Part shown: positions 35,922 to 45,727 of the stretch, piece by piece
How positions within the stretch are numbered: the first letter of the stretch is position 1
Layout: every line of letters starts with the position of its first letter
Assembly: GCA_025331445.1 (NCBI GenBank)
Contig: JAIWNE010000075.1
Coordinates: forward strand, 1 to 64,000
Direction: 5' to 3'
DNA: 64,000 nt
Source: Blakeslea trispora
Lineage: Eukaryota; Mucoromycota; Mucoromycetes; Mucorales; Choanephoraceae
Made by a program: the position numbers and the translations under genes
Notes under the pieces: generated by a model
Databases searched by the model: none
What the model was told of the DNA's origin: nothing
The model's input: the letters and a program-made list of their open reading frames with translations, nothing else

Positions 35922-38900
35922 CTAGTTTGATCTGGACTTCTTGTTGACGTCCGATTCCTTGAAAGGAGTCTTGCGCTTGCGTGATCCTTTGATTCTTTTG
36001 ACTTGACCAGACTTGGTAGGCATGTTAGCGTTACGTCGTTTCCAGTATTCTTTAATAGTTTCTGGACTGTCAAAGTCTTCGGGCTTTTGCCATGTTTGCT
36101 CGTCCGGATATCCTACCCAAGTAGTTAAATACTCGATACCATTTGGTTCTACTTCCCTGTGATTGATCACGGCTTGAACTTCATAAATGTCTTTGTTTTC
36201 ATCAGACTTGTTCGTTTCATTTGCGATTAATTTAATTTGCGAAGTAGGGATGTTTCTGGATAGAATGGAGCCTGTGCGATCGGTCAAGATGTAGCTTCCA
36301 TTGGTTGTATAACCATGTACATAAAATGGACCTTCATACTTGGCATCTGTTTTCCGACGCTTGTTTTCTATGTTTTTGATCATAACTTTAGCACCTATGG
36401 GAAATGGATCTTTGAGTATCCGATGCTTTCTTTCAAAGTGCTCATTATCTTTTTCTTGAGTCTTAATGATCTGATTCCTAATTTCAGGAATGGTATAGTT
36501 ATTGAATCTTTCGATTTCTTTCTTTAACTTATCTGTGTCTATCATATCGTCAGAGATATTCATTTTCGATAGAGCTTTTGTATAATCTTTGAGATCATTT
36601 GCTTGGCGATTGAACATCACTTGGAATGGAGTATGATTGTGTAGTCTTGATATATGTTGGTTCATCAGATACATGGTACCTTCGACATACAAATCCCATG
36701 ATTCTTCATATCCATCCAGCATTTTGAGGATGATAGATTTAGCAGTCTTTACATGAGTTTCCAAGTTGCCAGCTGGAGTGTAAGGTAATGAGAGAGCAGA
36801 TTCAATGCCCATATGTTGACGTAGACTTTTGATCAATTCGTTATAGAATTCTAGTCCTCTGTCATGTTGAAGTACTTTAGGATATCCCATAATGGAAAAT
36901 ATCTGTATCAACTCCTTGGCAACATCTAGGGCTGTTTTGGATTTGATTGCTCTGAGAATCACAAACCTACTAAAGATGTCAACGCACACTAATAGGTAGT
37001 TATTACCTCTAGGAGTTGTAACATCGAATGTGCCTAGATCAATAGCGACTTTGTCCCATGTATTGTTGGGCGCATCACTCTTTGGAGGGTGGAAAACATG
37101 TTTTGCTAGATTGAATCGAGCGCACTTTGTACAATTCTTGATGTATTTTGTTACATCTTCGCGCAAGTGTTTCCAGTTCATGCCATGTTCTTGTTTTATC
37201 ATTCGTTCGACACTGTTGATTCCATAGTGTCCAGCAAGATGACATTGCGAAATGATATTTTGTTTTTCCTCTTCATTTTGAGGTTGCGTGTATTTGTCTA
37301 TACGACTAGCAGCAATGATTTGGTCAGTAACGTTATTCAATTTTGTCATTTCCATTTGTGAGGTAATTTTATCCATTGTGTTACTGTTTTCAGAATTTGT
37401 TTCTGAGGTTACGTGAGGCGAATTGTCACGGTTTTCTTTTGCTGTTTTGGAGGCTGCTTTCGTCTCAACTTGCGTATCAATTACTTGCTCACCCCTCTCC
37501 AGCGTTTGATCAGCGTCGTCTGGATAAAGCAAACGCGATAAATGATCAGCCAAGATGTTGCGTACTCCGGCACAGAAGGTGATGTCAAAGTCAAACTCGT
37601 AGATCATCTCGTAGTAATTTTCAATGATTCGATTGATTTTTGGTTGAGAGTGCAGATACAGTATACCTTTGTTATCGGTATAGTAATGAAAGCGTTGACC
37701 AGACAACCACTGTTTCCACTTGGTAGTGCAATAGAGAAACGCTAGGATCTCACGTCGAGAGGATCCATAGTTGCGCTCTGCTTTTGATAAAGTGCGTGCA
37801 ACAAAGCCGATATAACGAATATGGTTATCGATTACCTGATACAAACAACCACCAATACCGTAAGCACTAGCATCCGTCACGAGATGCAAAGGATATTTGA
37901 GGTTAGGACAACTGAGTACAGGAGTATCAGCAAGTACGAGCTGCAATGTACGCATAGCTTTGGAATGCTCTGCAGTCCATACTTCCTTGATATTGGGATG
38001 ATTTTTGAGTTTGTTCAGAGGAGCCATCAAGGTGGAAATGCGAGGTACATGCTCACGAAAGTAATTGATCACACCAAGTCGATGACCTAACTCTTTCGAG
38101 TTTTGGACCGTTTCAGGCCAAGATAATACGTTGGTAACCTTGCGCATATCCAGAGTAAGTGCATCATGAGAAAGTCGAAATCCTAGAACAAAGATTGATT
38201 TCTGCATGAGATTGAGTTTTTCATGATTGATGCGAAGATTGGATCGAGTGAGTCGAGATAAGACTGTTTGTAGACAACGAACATGGTTGTCGATACTATC
38301 ATCGGTAGCAACGTAGATGTCGTCAATGTAATGAACACAATAATCCAAGTCAGCAAAGAGACTGGTGATGCTTCGTTGTACCACTGAGGATACGTTGAGC
38401 AATCCAAATGGAGCTCGTTTGAATTGATATTGCAGGCCGCTAGGAGCCGTGAATGAAGTAACAGGTCTATCACATCGACGGATGCGAAAACTGTGAAAGC
38501 ATGCACTAAGATCGATGGTAGTGAAGAGCGAGAATTTGCTCAATTTACGATGCAAAGTGCTGATCAAGGGTAATGGAAATTTATCCATTTGTGCGGGATC
38601 AAGGCTTTGATTTACAAGACGACAATCAAGTACAGTACGTACCTTTTTTGGATCTAATTCACCTGTTACAGGGGATCGCTTTAACACAGTGAGTAAACTG
38701 GAATTGAAAGGATTGTTTGGAGGTGCGCGTTCAATGACATTGCCCGAAATCCATTCTTGTACTTGTTTTTCAACAGCTTCTAAATGACATTCTTTGATTG
38801 CATATTGTCTACGATAAGCTGATGTAATACCTTTTTTCAGAGGAAGGCGTATTTCACTTCCTGGTATGTTACAGTAGTTTGCAACAGGGATATTTCTGTT

Positions 38901-41042
38901 GGCTTGTATAAATGGTTCGATTTGATCCATCATTTGCTTACGCTCGGTCTGTGTACCAAAAGGATCATTGTTGGGTGTAGATGGGTTTGGATCAATAGGA
39001 GGTAGAACAGGACCAACCTTGTTTTCCCAATCCATGGCGATATTGGAGATTTCAATACCCAAAAGATATATCAAATCCATGCCAATGCACACATGTATGT
39101 TATTAAACAGATTAAATACTTCAAACCGTGAATGAATTGTTTTGGAATTGTATGTGACCTCTAATTTGTCTGACGTATGTCCTAGACGTTTAACCGTGTT
39201 GCTATTGATAAGTTTAATATTTCCTCTACTTTTATTTATTTCTAAATTCAAGTGTTTTGCCAGAGAAGGAGAGATAGAAGAAAAAGAGCAGCCTGAATCT
39301 AGCAATGCCCAAGTTTTCACATTCTCTATTGACAACGGAAGATATATAAACTTATCAGCTAACAGGTCTTTTGGCGATTGTGCAAAGTAGTCATCTGTGG
39401 TGACAGTGTACTTACAGTCAGCTTTGCCTTTGCCCTTGGGGTCAAAGTCAGCGGCAGCGAATTGAAGATTGTGGTCTTCATTATCAGAGGAGCCTTCATC
39501 CATGAAGACATCCCCTTCATCATCCGATTGAGTAGGCCTTGGCACAGGGTCTTTGTTGTTGGAGGTCTTGGAGGGTTTACCTTTACTCATGCCTTTGCAG
39601 ACATGACCATGCTTCCATGGGCCTTTGCAGGTGAAACATGTACGTTTCTTACCTTTAGATTTGAACTGCTGGAAATGCAGCTTTCGTTCAGCTCTCTTTT
39701 GTTTTGCTCGGCAATCAGCGGTATCATGCTCGTGAGAGTTATGATAGCTGCAATAAGGACTAGGCTTATGGCGAGAGGAAGAGGCTTCAGAGCGGAATTT
39801 GCTCGGACGAGAGGAAGAGTAAGGTGTGGAAGGCTGAGCCTTTTTGGAGTGCACTATTTTATGAGAAGTAGGCAACTTCTTTTTGACGTCAAGGTCGTTG
39901 AGGATATCATACGCATCCAGCAACGCTTGGATGGTAAAGTCCAATGACTGAGCATTAGGATCTTTGGTGATCTTTATAGTTCTCAATACCTCTATGTGAT
40001 ATTCTCGAGGAACTGGTTGCATGATACAATGCTTCAACATACTTTCTTCAGTGATCATCGCTTCTTGAGCAATTTCACGGAATCTTGCCACGTATTGTGA
40101 CATTGTCTCGTATCTACGAAACTCAAGACGATAAAGTCTGTCCGTGGCTAATTGTCGCAATCTTTCAGGACTGGTCCCAAATTTGATTGCTATAGCATTT
40201 TTGATTGCACTCCAGGATGTGTTGGGATGAGACTGTGAGTAGTCTTTAACCCACTCGATAAGATTATCGGGGGCCGAAACGAGAAGAAGTCTTTGCCAAT
40301 TGGCCTCCACAGACAAAGAGTGGGAATTCAATACATTTTCAAATGCATTAAAACACTTTTTAGGTGTTTTGTAAGACTGACGACTGGTATCAGTGATGAA
40401 GCCAGTCCACTGAAAGTATGGGAGATTAGAGGGAACTAAACTCATTGTTTGATGAACGACAGGGTTCACAGGAACATTGCTTCCAGTAGAGGGAGTCAAT
40501 GCCGACATTGTAGATTCATTGTCCCCAAAAAGATCCTTAAAATCTTCAAGGGCTTGCAGATGACGTTGCTTAACGAAATCCTTTTCAGCTCTCAAGCGAT
40601 CAATGTCTGAGCTTTTCTTAGCGTTAGCTAGAACGAAAGAAAGCTTTGTCAACTTCTTTTTTAAATCAGAGATAGTCTCTCTGAAAGACTTCTCAGTTAT
40701 CAGATCATCGTCACCGAGATCTTCAAACATTTCATCCTCGACAGACGGAGGGGAAGTTCTTCCTGCGACATCGTGAGATGACAGGGCATTGCCAGTATAT
40801 GTGTCAATATCCATGGACTCGCTGGGCTTTTCTTGTCCATAAGGATTACCACTGTTTCTGATGTTCGTGGCAGCGATAGGATCGCGACGAGGAGAAGCAG
40901 GAGGCAAAGGAGGAAACTCATCAAGAGAGTAGTCGATGCTAGTAGTGACAGGGGCACGATGACTACTAGGGTCGTTGTTGACGCGATGAGCATCATTAGC
41001 CTTCTTGGTGTTGTTGTTGTTGTTGTTGTTGTTGTTGGACAT
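35922..41042 (-). CDS. Gag-Pol polyprotein of a chromovirus (1706 aa, intact)
   Basis: Single uninterrupted frame from ATG 41042. Order by approximate residue: poly-Asn start; gag (about 215-345); zinc-knuckle variant CFTCKGPWKHGHVC (about 470); aspartic protease with LLDSGCS (about 581); reverse transcriptase with YIDD (about 901); RNase H with VTDASAYGIGG (about 1059); integrase HHCC zinc finger (H-x3-H in LAGHYGINS region, C-x2-C in NCTKCARF; about 1265-1310); integrase core with Asp in AIDLG, Asp in QHDRG and Glu in NLETHVK (33 residues between the last two by my count, instead of the usual 35); chromodomain YEVQAVINHREVE ... TTWVGY (about 1618-1672). All catalytic residues are present, so the protein looks competent. 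Gag and Pol share one frame, so no frameshift or stop-readthrough is required. Confidence 0.95.
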   Translation of the reverse strand: MSNNNNNNNNNTKKANDAHRVNNDPSSHRAPVTTSIDYSLDEFPPLPPASPRRDPIAATNIRNSGNPYGQEKPSESMDIDTYTGNALSSHDVAGRTSPPSVEDEMFEDLGDDDLITEKSFRETISDLKKKLTKLSFVLANAKKSSDIDRLRAEKDFVKQRHLQALEDFKDLFGDNESTMSALTPSTGSNVPVNPVVHQTMSLVPSNLPYFQWTGFITDTSRQSYKTPKKCFNAFENVLNSHSLSVEANWQRLLLVSAPDNLIEWVKDYSQSHPNTSWSAIKNAIAIKFGTSPERLRQLATDRLYRLEFRRYETMSQYVARFREIAQEAMITEESMLKHCIMQPVPREYHIEVLRTIKITKDPNAQSLDFTIQALLDAYDILNDLDVKKKLPTSHKIVHSKKAQPSTPYSSSRPSKFRSEASSSRHKPSPYCSYHNSHEHDTADCRAKQKRAERKLHFQQFKSKGKKRTCFTCKGPWKHGHVCKGMSKGKPSKTSNNKDPVPRPTQSDDEGDVFMDEGSSDNEDHNLQFAAADFDPKGKGKADCKYTVTTDDYFAQSPKDLLADKFIYLPLSIENVKTWALLDSGCSFSSISPSLAKHLNLEINKSRGNIKLINSNTVKRLGHTSDKLEVTYNSKTIHSRFEVFNLFNNIHVCIGMDLIYLLGIEISNIAMDWENKVGPVLPPIDPNPSTPNNDPFGTQTERKQMMDQIEPFIQANRNIPVANYCNIPGSEIRLPLKKGITSAYRRQYAIKECHLEAVEKQVQEWISGNVIERAPPNNPFNSSLLTVLKRSPVTGELDPKKVRTVLDCRLVNQSLDPAQMDKFPLPLISTLHRKLSKFSLFTTIDLSACFHSFRIRRCDRPVTSFTAPSGLQYQFKRAPFGLLNVSSVVQRSITSLFADLDYCVHYIDDIYVATDDSIDNHVRCLQTVLSRLTRSNLRINHEKLNLMQKSIFVLGFRLSHDALTLDMRKVTNVLSWPETVQNSKELGHRLGVINYFREHVPRISTLMAPLNKLKNHPNIKEVWTAEHSKAMRTLQLVLADTPVLSCPNLKYPLHLVTDASAYGIGGCLYQVIDNHIRYIGFVARTLSKAERNYGSSRREILAFLYCTTKWKQWLSGQRFHYYTDNKGILYLHSQPKINRIIENYYEMIYEFDFDITFCAGVRNILADHLSRLLYPDDADQTLERGEQVIDTQVETKAASKTAKENRDNSPHVTSETNSENSNTMDKITSQMEMTKLNNVTDQIIAASRIDKYTQPQNEEEKQNIISQCHLAGHYGINSVERMIKQEHGMNWKHLREDVTKYIKNCTKCARFNLAKHVFHPPKSDAPNNTWDKVAIDLGTFDVTTPRGNNYLLVCVDIFSRFVILRAIKSKTALDVAKELIQIFSIMGYPKVLQHDRGLEFYNELIKSLRQHMGIESALSLPYTPAGNLETHVKTAKSIILKMLDGYEESWDLYVEGTMYLMNQHISRLHNHTPFQVMFNRQANDLKDYTKALSKMNISDDMIDTDKLKKEIERFNNYTIPEIRNQIIKTQEKDNEHFERKHRILKDPFPIGAKVMIKNIENKRRKTDAKYEGPFYVHGYTTNGSYILTDRTGSILSRNIPTSQIKLIANETNKSDENKDIYEVQAVINHREVEPNGIEYLTTWVGYPDEQTWQKPEDFDSPETIKEYWKRRNANMPTKSGQVKRIKGSRKRKTPFKESDVNKKSRSN

Positions 41043-41103
41043 TTTCTTAATACTGAATAAACTTTTGCGTGTTTAAAAAAAATAATTTATCTGTTAAGTC
41101 AAG

Positions 41104-41242
41104 ATGAGTTAAACAAGATTAAGAGAGGGTTTTATTCAGTGTAGAATGAGATTGTCAATATAAATTGAGCTTGGTGACACAAAGTAGGATTGTGTCTTAA
41201 ATAAATGTCTTGATTTAATGATGCATCTAGCTTACGATACAT
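41104..41242 (-). repeat. 5' LTR (139 bp)
   Basis: Identical to the 3' LTR. On the minus strand it ends AACTCAT and is followed by CTTGACTTAACAGAT, where the primer-binding site should be. That sequence does not start with TGG, so a standard tRNA 3' end primer is not evident. Confidence 0.85.
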
Positions 41243-41247
41243 CAAAG
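41243..41247. repeat. Candidate target-site duplication, right (CAAAG)
   Basis: Matches 34894-34898. Confidence 0.55.
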
Positions 41248-41521
41248 CCAATTTACTTTTGACTTATGAATCTTCCCTTACTTTTAATAAAGGATTCAAG
41301 GAGACTCATTTCGCTTAGCCGACTCATTTTTTACAACTTACTGATTCATACGTCAAATATCACAATACTGATTAGAAGATTTCTAGTTAATGCTAATGAT
41401 AGTTGTAACGGAAATAAATAAGTATGATGGGAAGGAGATCCACATGTATTTGAATCACGTTCATTCCTGTCATATGTGTTTCTATTCTTTTATTGACAAG
41501 AGAAAGTCTATCGTCATGCTT

Positions 41522-41690
41522 TGTGATATACCGAAAGCTAAATGCATCACTAGATTAAGGCATTTACTTGAGATAGAATTCCACTTTGTATTGCCAAGCT
41601 CAATTTATATTGACAATCTCATTCTGTACTAAATAAAACCCTCTTTTTAATCTTGTTTAAATCATCTTGATTTAGCAGAAGAATTACTTA
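41522..41690 (+). repeat. Diverged LTR plus leader fragment, inverted relative to the full element
   Basis: The plus strand aligns to the minus-strand LTR along its length: AAGCTAAATGCATCA, CCAAGCTCAATTTATATTGA, CAATCTCATTCTGTACT, then TCTTGATTTAGCAGA matching the leader (TCTTGACTTAACAGA). Many substitutions, so it is an older copy truncated just inside its 5' LTR. Confidence 0.7.
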
Positions 41691-41740
41691 CCGTCTTGAT
41701 ATAAAGATTGCTAGAGTTACAAAATAATAAGAGAGAAGTC

Positions 41741-41835
41741 TGTGATATATTCACTATTAGTAACTAATTGAAAGCCAATCAGACCAAAAGAAAGACGAAT
41801 TTGTTCAACATTGTGTTCTCTATCTCTAAAATGCA
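41741..41835 (+). repeat. Diverged direct repeat, right copy
   Basis: Counterpart of 33546-33640; the pair brackets the whole retrotransposon region in the same orientation. Confidence 0.5.
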
Positions 41836-43651
41836 GAATAAAATTATTAGATGATCAAAATGAATATAGAAATTACTAAACAAAGATGTATTGATTGTTT
41901 GATTAGAGTATTCAAACTCCCATTTTGTAGCTCTATATTCTCTTTCACTTCTCATTCTCTATTTTAATAGTCAACTGCTAGATTGGCTATCTTGAAAAAG
42001 AACCAGGCTTTCCTCCTCTTTCAGTCTGCTTGCATGTCTCTTTGCTGTTGTTAGTACCTCTTTTAAAACAATCAATTCTACATTGAGCTTTTTTTTTGTC
42101 ACCCTTTTCCCTAAAACGAAATAAGGCCGATGGCTTGGGTGTACTTCGGGTAAGCTCCAAAGATCTTTTTAAAATGTCAATCAACTAGCCCCTCCAAATC
42201 TATGTCTTCAACTGTATCAATGGTCATACATGTAAGTTCGAACTTTGGGACATTTATTATAACTTCTTTATTTATGTTGGAACTCACAGTTACTTTACAC
42301 TCTCAGTAAAACAGTGAACATAACAATATATTAGTGTGCTTTTATTGATAAAAGCATGCAAGCTATACAGCATTTATAAATATTTGTGTTTGTCTCAATA
42401 GTCGATTTATTTCTATAGCTCATGCTGTTGGTCATGCTTATGATTTAGACAATTGTAGAGAAAGAATCTACTTTGTTATCATACAAGAAGTATGTAAAAG
42501 TGATTTTTGTTTGCTGCATGTATATTACAGAAGAAGTGGACAACACTAAAGTTTGATTTGATACGCTTGCTCACAAATCTAGTTGGATCAGTGTCTCCAG
42601 GTGTGCCTAAGCTGCTTCATGTGCTTTTTGATGTACCAAATTGTAGTGTGTAGTGTTAGTAATGTCTACACGTTTTTTCTTACTTTGTCCCGATATAATA
42701 ATATGTTGTTCAAAATAGGTAGCAAGTCTTTGTCTTTAATTACTTCAACATCAAATAAGAATTATTGAGTTGTATCAAGCATGAGAAGATCAACGAAGCT
42801 TATTTAGCCCCATAGTCTATGTAGTTCATGCTATGACTGTGAAATATTTACACAGAAGCAATACATCAATTTTTTTTTTGGAAACACTACTTGTCATTCA
42901 AATAAGCAATTCATTCAAGCGAACAAAGCTATTGAATGCCACTTAGATTTTTCTATGCTCTTTTTTTTCGATTCTCTTATTTAAAATATCGAGCAATCAT
43001 AGACATGTTTTTTGAATTATATACAGACGACTACAGTTCATGGTGAAGCAATGTAATTTACAGTTACCCACGATTGAAAATGATTCATTGTTTGATTATT
43101 GAAGTTCTGTGTTAAAATTGGATAAACTAAGAGACACATTAGTAATTCAGGAAGATGTCTAATTGAAGTCTGTTTTTTGTCGTTGAAGAATACAAAAAAA
43201 AAACCGAAGCTAGTAATTTGTTGTACTGTCTTTAAGATCAATGACTGCTTGTGATCTCTCTTCTATGTTATCGATTAAATGAACAAGCAAATGCTTAAAT
43301 TCAAACTAAGAAAGAATCTTGATTATCCTCCAATTCTAAAGTATTCGCATACTAGGCATTGAGGACATCCGAAGCTTATAATCCGAGAAGTCTCTCTTTC
43401 TCTCTCTCAAACCTTTCCAAAAAACACACACACTCTCTCTCTTTCCCAGTACCCAGTAGTATTCATGTGTATATAGAGCAGAAATAACAACAAAAAAATA
43501 TAAGAAAACTATATTGTACATAAAAGAAAGTGTGGTGCTGCAAATTGGTGATATGTGTGGATGTAAACGGATAGATAGATATGTGCATATTATATGTGTG
43601 TATGTATGATGTCGCTTCCGTTTTCTTCTGCTAAGCTTTCCTCTACTTTTC
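41836..43651. other. Gene-free AT-rich region right of the retrotransposon
   Basis: No supportable gene. A 65-codon minus-strand frame at 41987-42184 is basic and isolated. Up to 43651 it ends in the 3' UTR of eIF3k, with GA/CT and AC simple repeats near 43400-43450. Confidence 0.4.
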
Positions 43652-44424
43652 TTACATTTCGTTGGAGTAACCAATAACCTTGGTCAATTGCTCGAACTTG
43701 ATGTTTTCTCTAATGACTACAGCCTTGGCTTCATTGCCCTTGTTGATAGGAATTTGAACCAACTCACCAGACTTTTGCCATTGTTGACTCGAGCAGAATT
43801 GATCAAACGCGTCGCCAGTTAAACCCAAGTTAGCTGCCAAAGCAGAAGCAGTGATAGTTTGGTATGACATGGCCATAACACGGGCAATGACAAGTCTAAT
43901 TTCGGATTCAAAGTTAGGCACAACAGCAACCCAAGGCTTCAAATCAGATTGCCAAAATTTGGCATAACGAGCTTGTTCTAAAAGTTGTTGTAATTCAGTC
44001 AACTTCTCGATTGACTCGAGATGCTATTTGCAAAAAAAAAAGCAAGATAAGTTTGACATGGACGACTGCTTTATCTACTAAAAAAAAAACTCACAGCTTG
44101 TTCTGCCAAAAGGTAAAGACAGAGATTGAAATCAGGGGCAGGGATGGCAGTCAAAGCCTTGACAAGAACCTTAATAATAACAAGTTCCTTGGCTAAAGAG
44201 GGGTTGAATTGGTAGCTATGATGATAATAATCAGAAATAGGGCTCATCAATATCATCTTGTTCATTTACAGCTTAAGAAGAGCCAAGTTGGCTTCCAAGT
44301 CATATTCGTTAGATTCGCATTGCTTGATCAAGTATTCTTCGAGAACAGTGACGTTTTCGGGGTTGTAACGCTCGACGCCGTTGATCATGGTGGCAATCTT
44401 TTCAGGTCGTTGAACAGCGGCCAT
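43652..44424 (-). CDS. EIF3K: Translation initiation factor eIF3 subunit K
   Basis: Exons 44424-44270, 44215-44095, 44023-43652; 215 residues, the usual eIF3k length. Begins MAAVQRPEKIATMINGVERY; conserved blocks YNPENVTVLEEYL, SLAKELVIIKVLVKALTAIP, ESEIRLVIARVMAMSYQTI and the C-terminal winged-helix portion ending near IKFEQLTKVIGYS. A PCI/HAM-type subunit of the eIF3 complex, absent from budding yeast but kept in many fungi. Canonical GT-AG introns. Confidence 0.95.
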
Positions 44425-45727
44425 GGTATTGTTTATTTTATATAGGAAAGAACAAAAAAAAAATTAAGGGAACAAGGCTTTGATTGATAGCACACACGAA
44501 AAAAAATCACTAGTGACTGTTACTCTATGTTTACTTTAATTTCAGACATCGTATCAATTAGCCTGGGATAGTTATAATGGAGACAAATATGAAAATAAGC
44601 ATGGTTTTTGATAAATAACATATAAAAGAACAGTACCAAAAGAAGAGAGAGAGATACAGAAAGCAGCTTGGTGCAGTGAAATGGTACAATGAGATATAAA
44701 ACAACTTGAAGTAGAATCATTAAACCGCTCAAAGAGAGTACCATGTTGTCTCTTCTGTCTCAACACTATACGCTTTGTTCTGTTTTGACTCTCTTTAAGA
44801 TAACTTACTGTGATAGAATTGCTCAGACTGATCTAGTATTTCAAATACTCTAAGAAGTAATGCTTTCCGCAATAAATCTTGACCTTGTCCCATAACTTCC
44901 TCTTCTTATTTCTTTTTATACAATAGTCGCTCAATTCGAAAGTGTTTGATATAAGAATATTCTCAATATACAAATAGCAATTCTTTGACTTGTATCGCTT
45001 CAAGTGCTAAAATGCCATTCAATTTTAGAGTAGGTTCAATATAAGAGTGCATTTCTCAAGAATATGAACACTCTTAAACAAAGCGTCTATTGTATTTTCT
45101 TTACATTTACTTGGACATTGTCAGGCAAGAGTCTTATTGTTTGGACCTATTCGAGACGATAGACTTTATCTATTCAGGCTAGTATTTCTCTAAAGAGATG
45201 CAGTCTTTTGGCTTTGATTAGTGTTCTTTGATAGCCATCTATGGTCTTGACTTAAACAGAGAAACAATTGCTACTGATGAGCTCAATTCTTTTGCGATCA
45301 AATTCAATCATGGTATATTGTTTAAATGGGCTATAAAAGAAAAAGTGAATCCATTTTTTAGGGTGCATTGTCAAAGCAAACAACAAATGAACAGATGAGA
45401 ATAGAAGGGAAGGCAGGGCAGAGTAAGCGAGATTTAGTACTAGTTTTTTCAAGGGTTTATCGATGTCTAAATAAATCATACAGTAAACTCTGAGCATCAG
45501 TTTGATTGTACTGAACACTATGTGTTTGTTTCAGTAATTCCTTAATTTTCATGTGCATAATTTTTTTTTTTGACTAGCGCAGTTTTTTTTTTTTTTTGGT
45601 AATTCATTTCCGGAAATAGTGTCATCCAGCATGATGTCGAAGTGATGATAATGCCAATTACAGCTTGTTATCTTGTATTTTTTTTTTCATTCTTCTTCTT
45701 TACATTATATATATTTCTAGAGAATAA
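44425..45727. other. Divergent spacer between eIF3k and the ADCK2-like gene
   Basis: 1.3 kb, no gene. Contains a 12-bp perfect palindrome at 45606-45617 and long T runs (45561-45570, 45585-45598, 45680-45688) upstream of the plus-strand ATG. Confidence 0.4.
45606..45617. promoter_or_regulatory. Palindrome ATTTCCGGAAAT upstream of the ADCK2-like gene
   Basis: Perfect 12-bp inverted repeat 111 bp upstream of the ATG at 45728. Such a dyad could be a homodimeric factor site; no factor is assigned. Confidence 0.25.

Larger units (their letters stand above)
34899..41242 (-). mobile_element. Complete Ty3/gypsy chromovirus (LTR retrotransposon)
   Basis: 6344-bp element on the minus strand: 5' LTR 41104-41242, short leader of about 60 nt, one gag-pol frame 41042-35922, an 884-nt 3' region and 3' LTR 34899-35037. 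LTRs are identical by eye, the long frame has no stop or frameshift, and CAAAG flanks both ends, all signs of a recent insertion. A chromodomain at the C-terminus of integrase places it among chromoviruses, which target chromatin marks. The single frame resembles the Tf1/sushi group. It carries only retrotransposon genes and no cargo. Confidence 0.9.
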
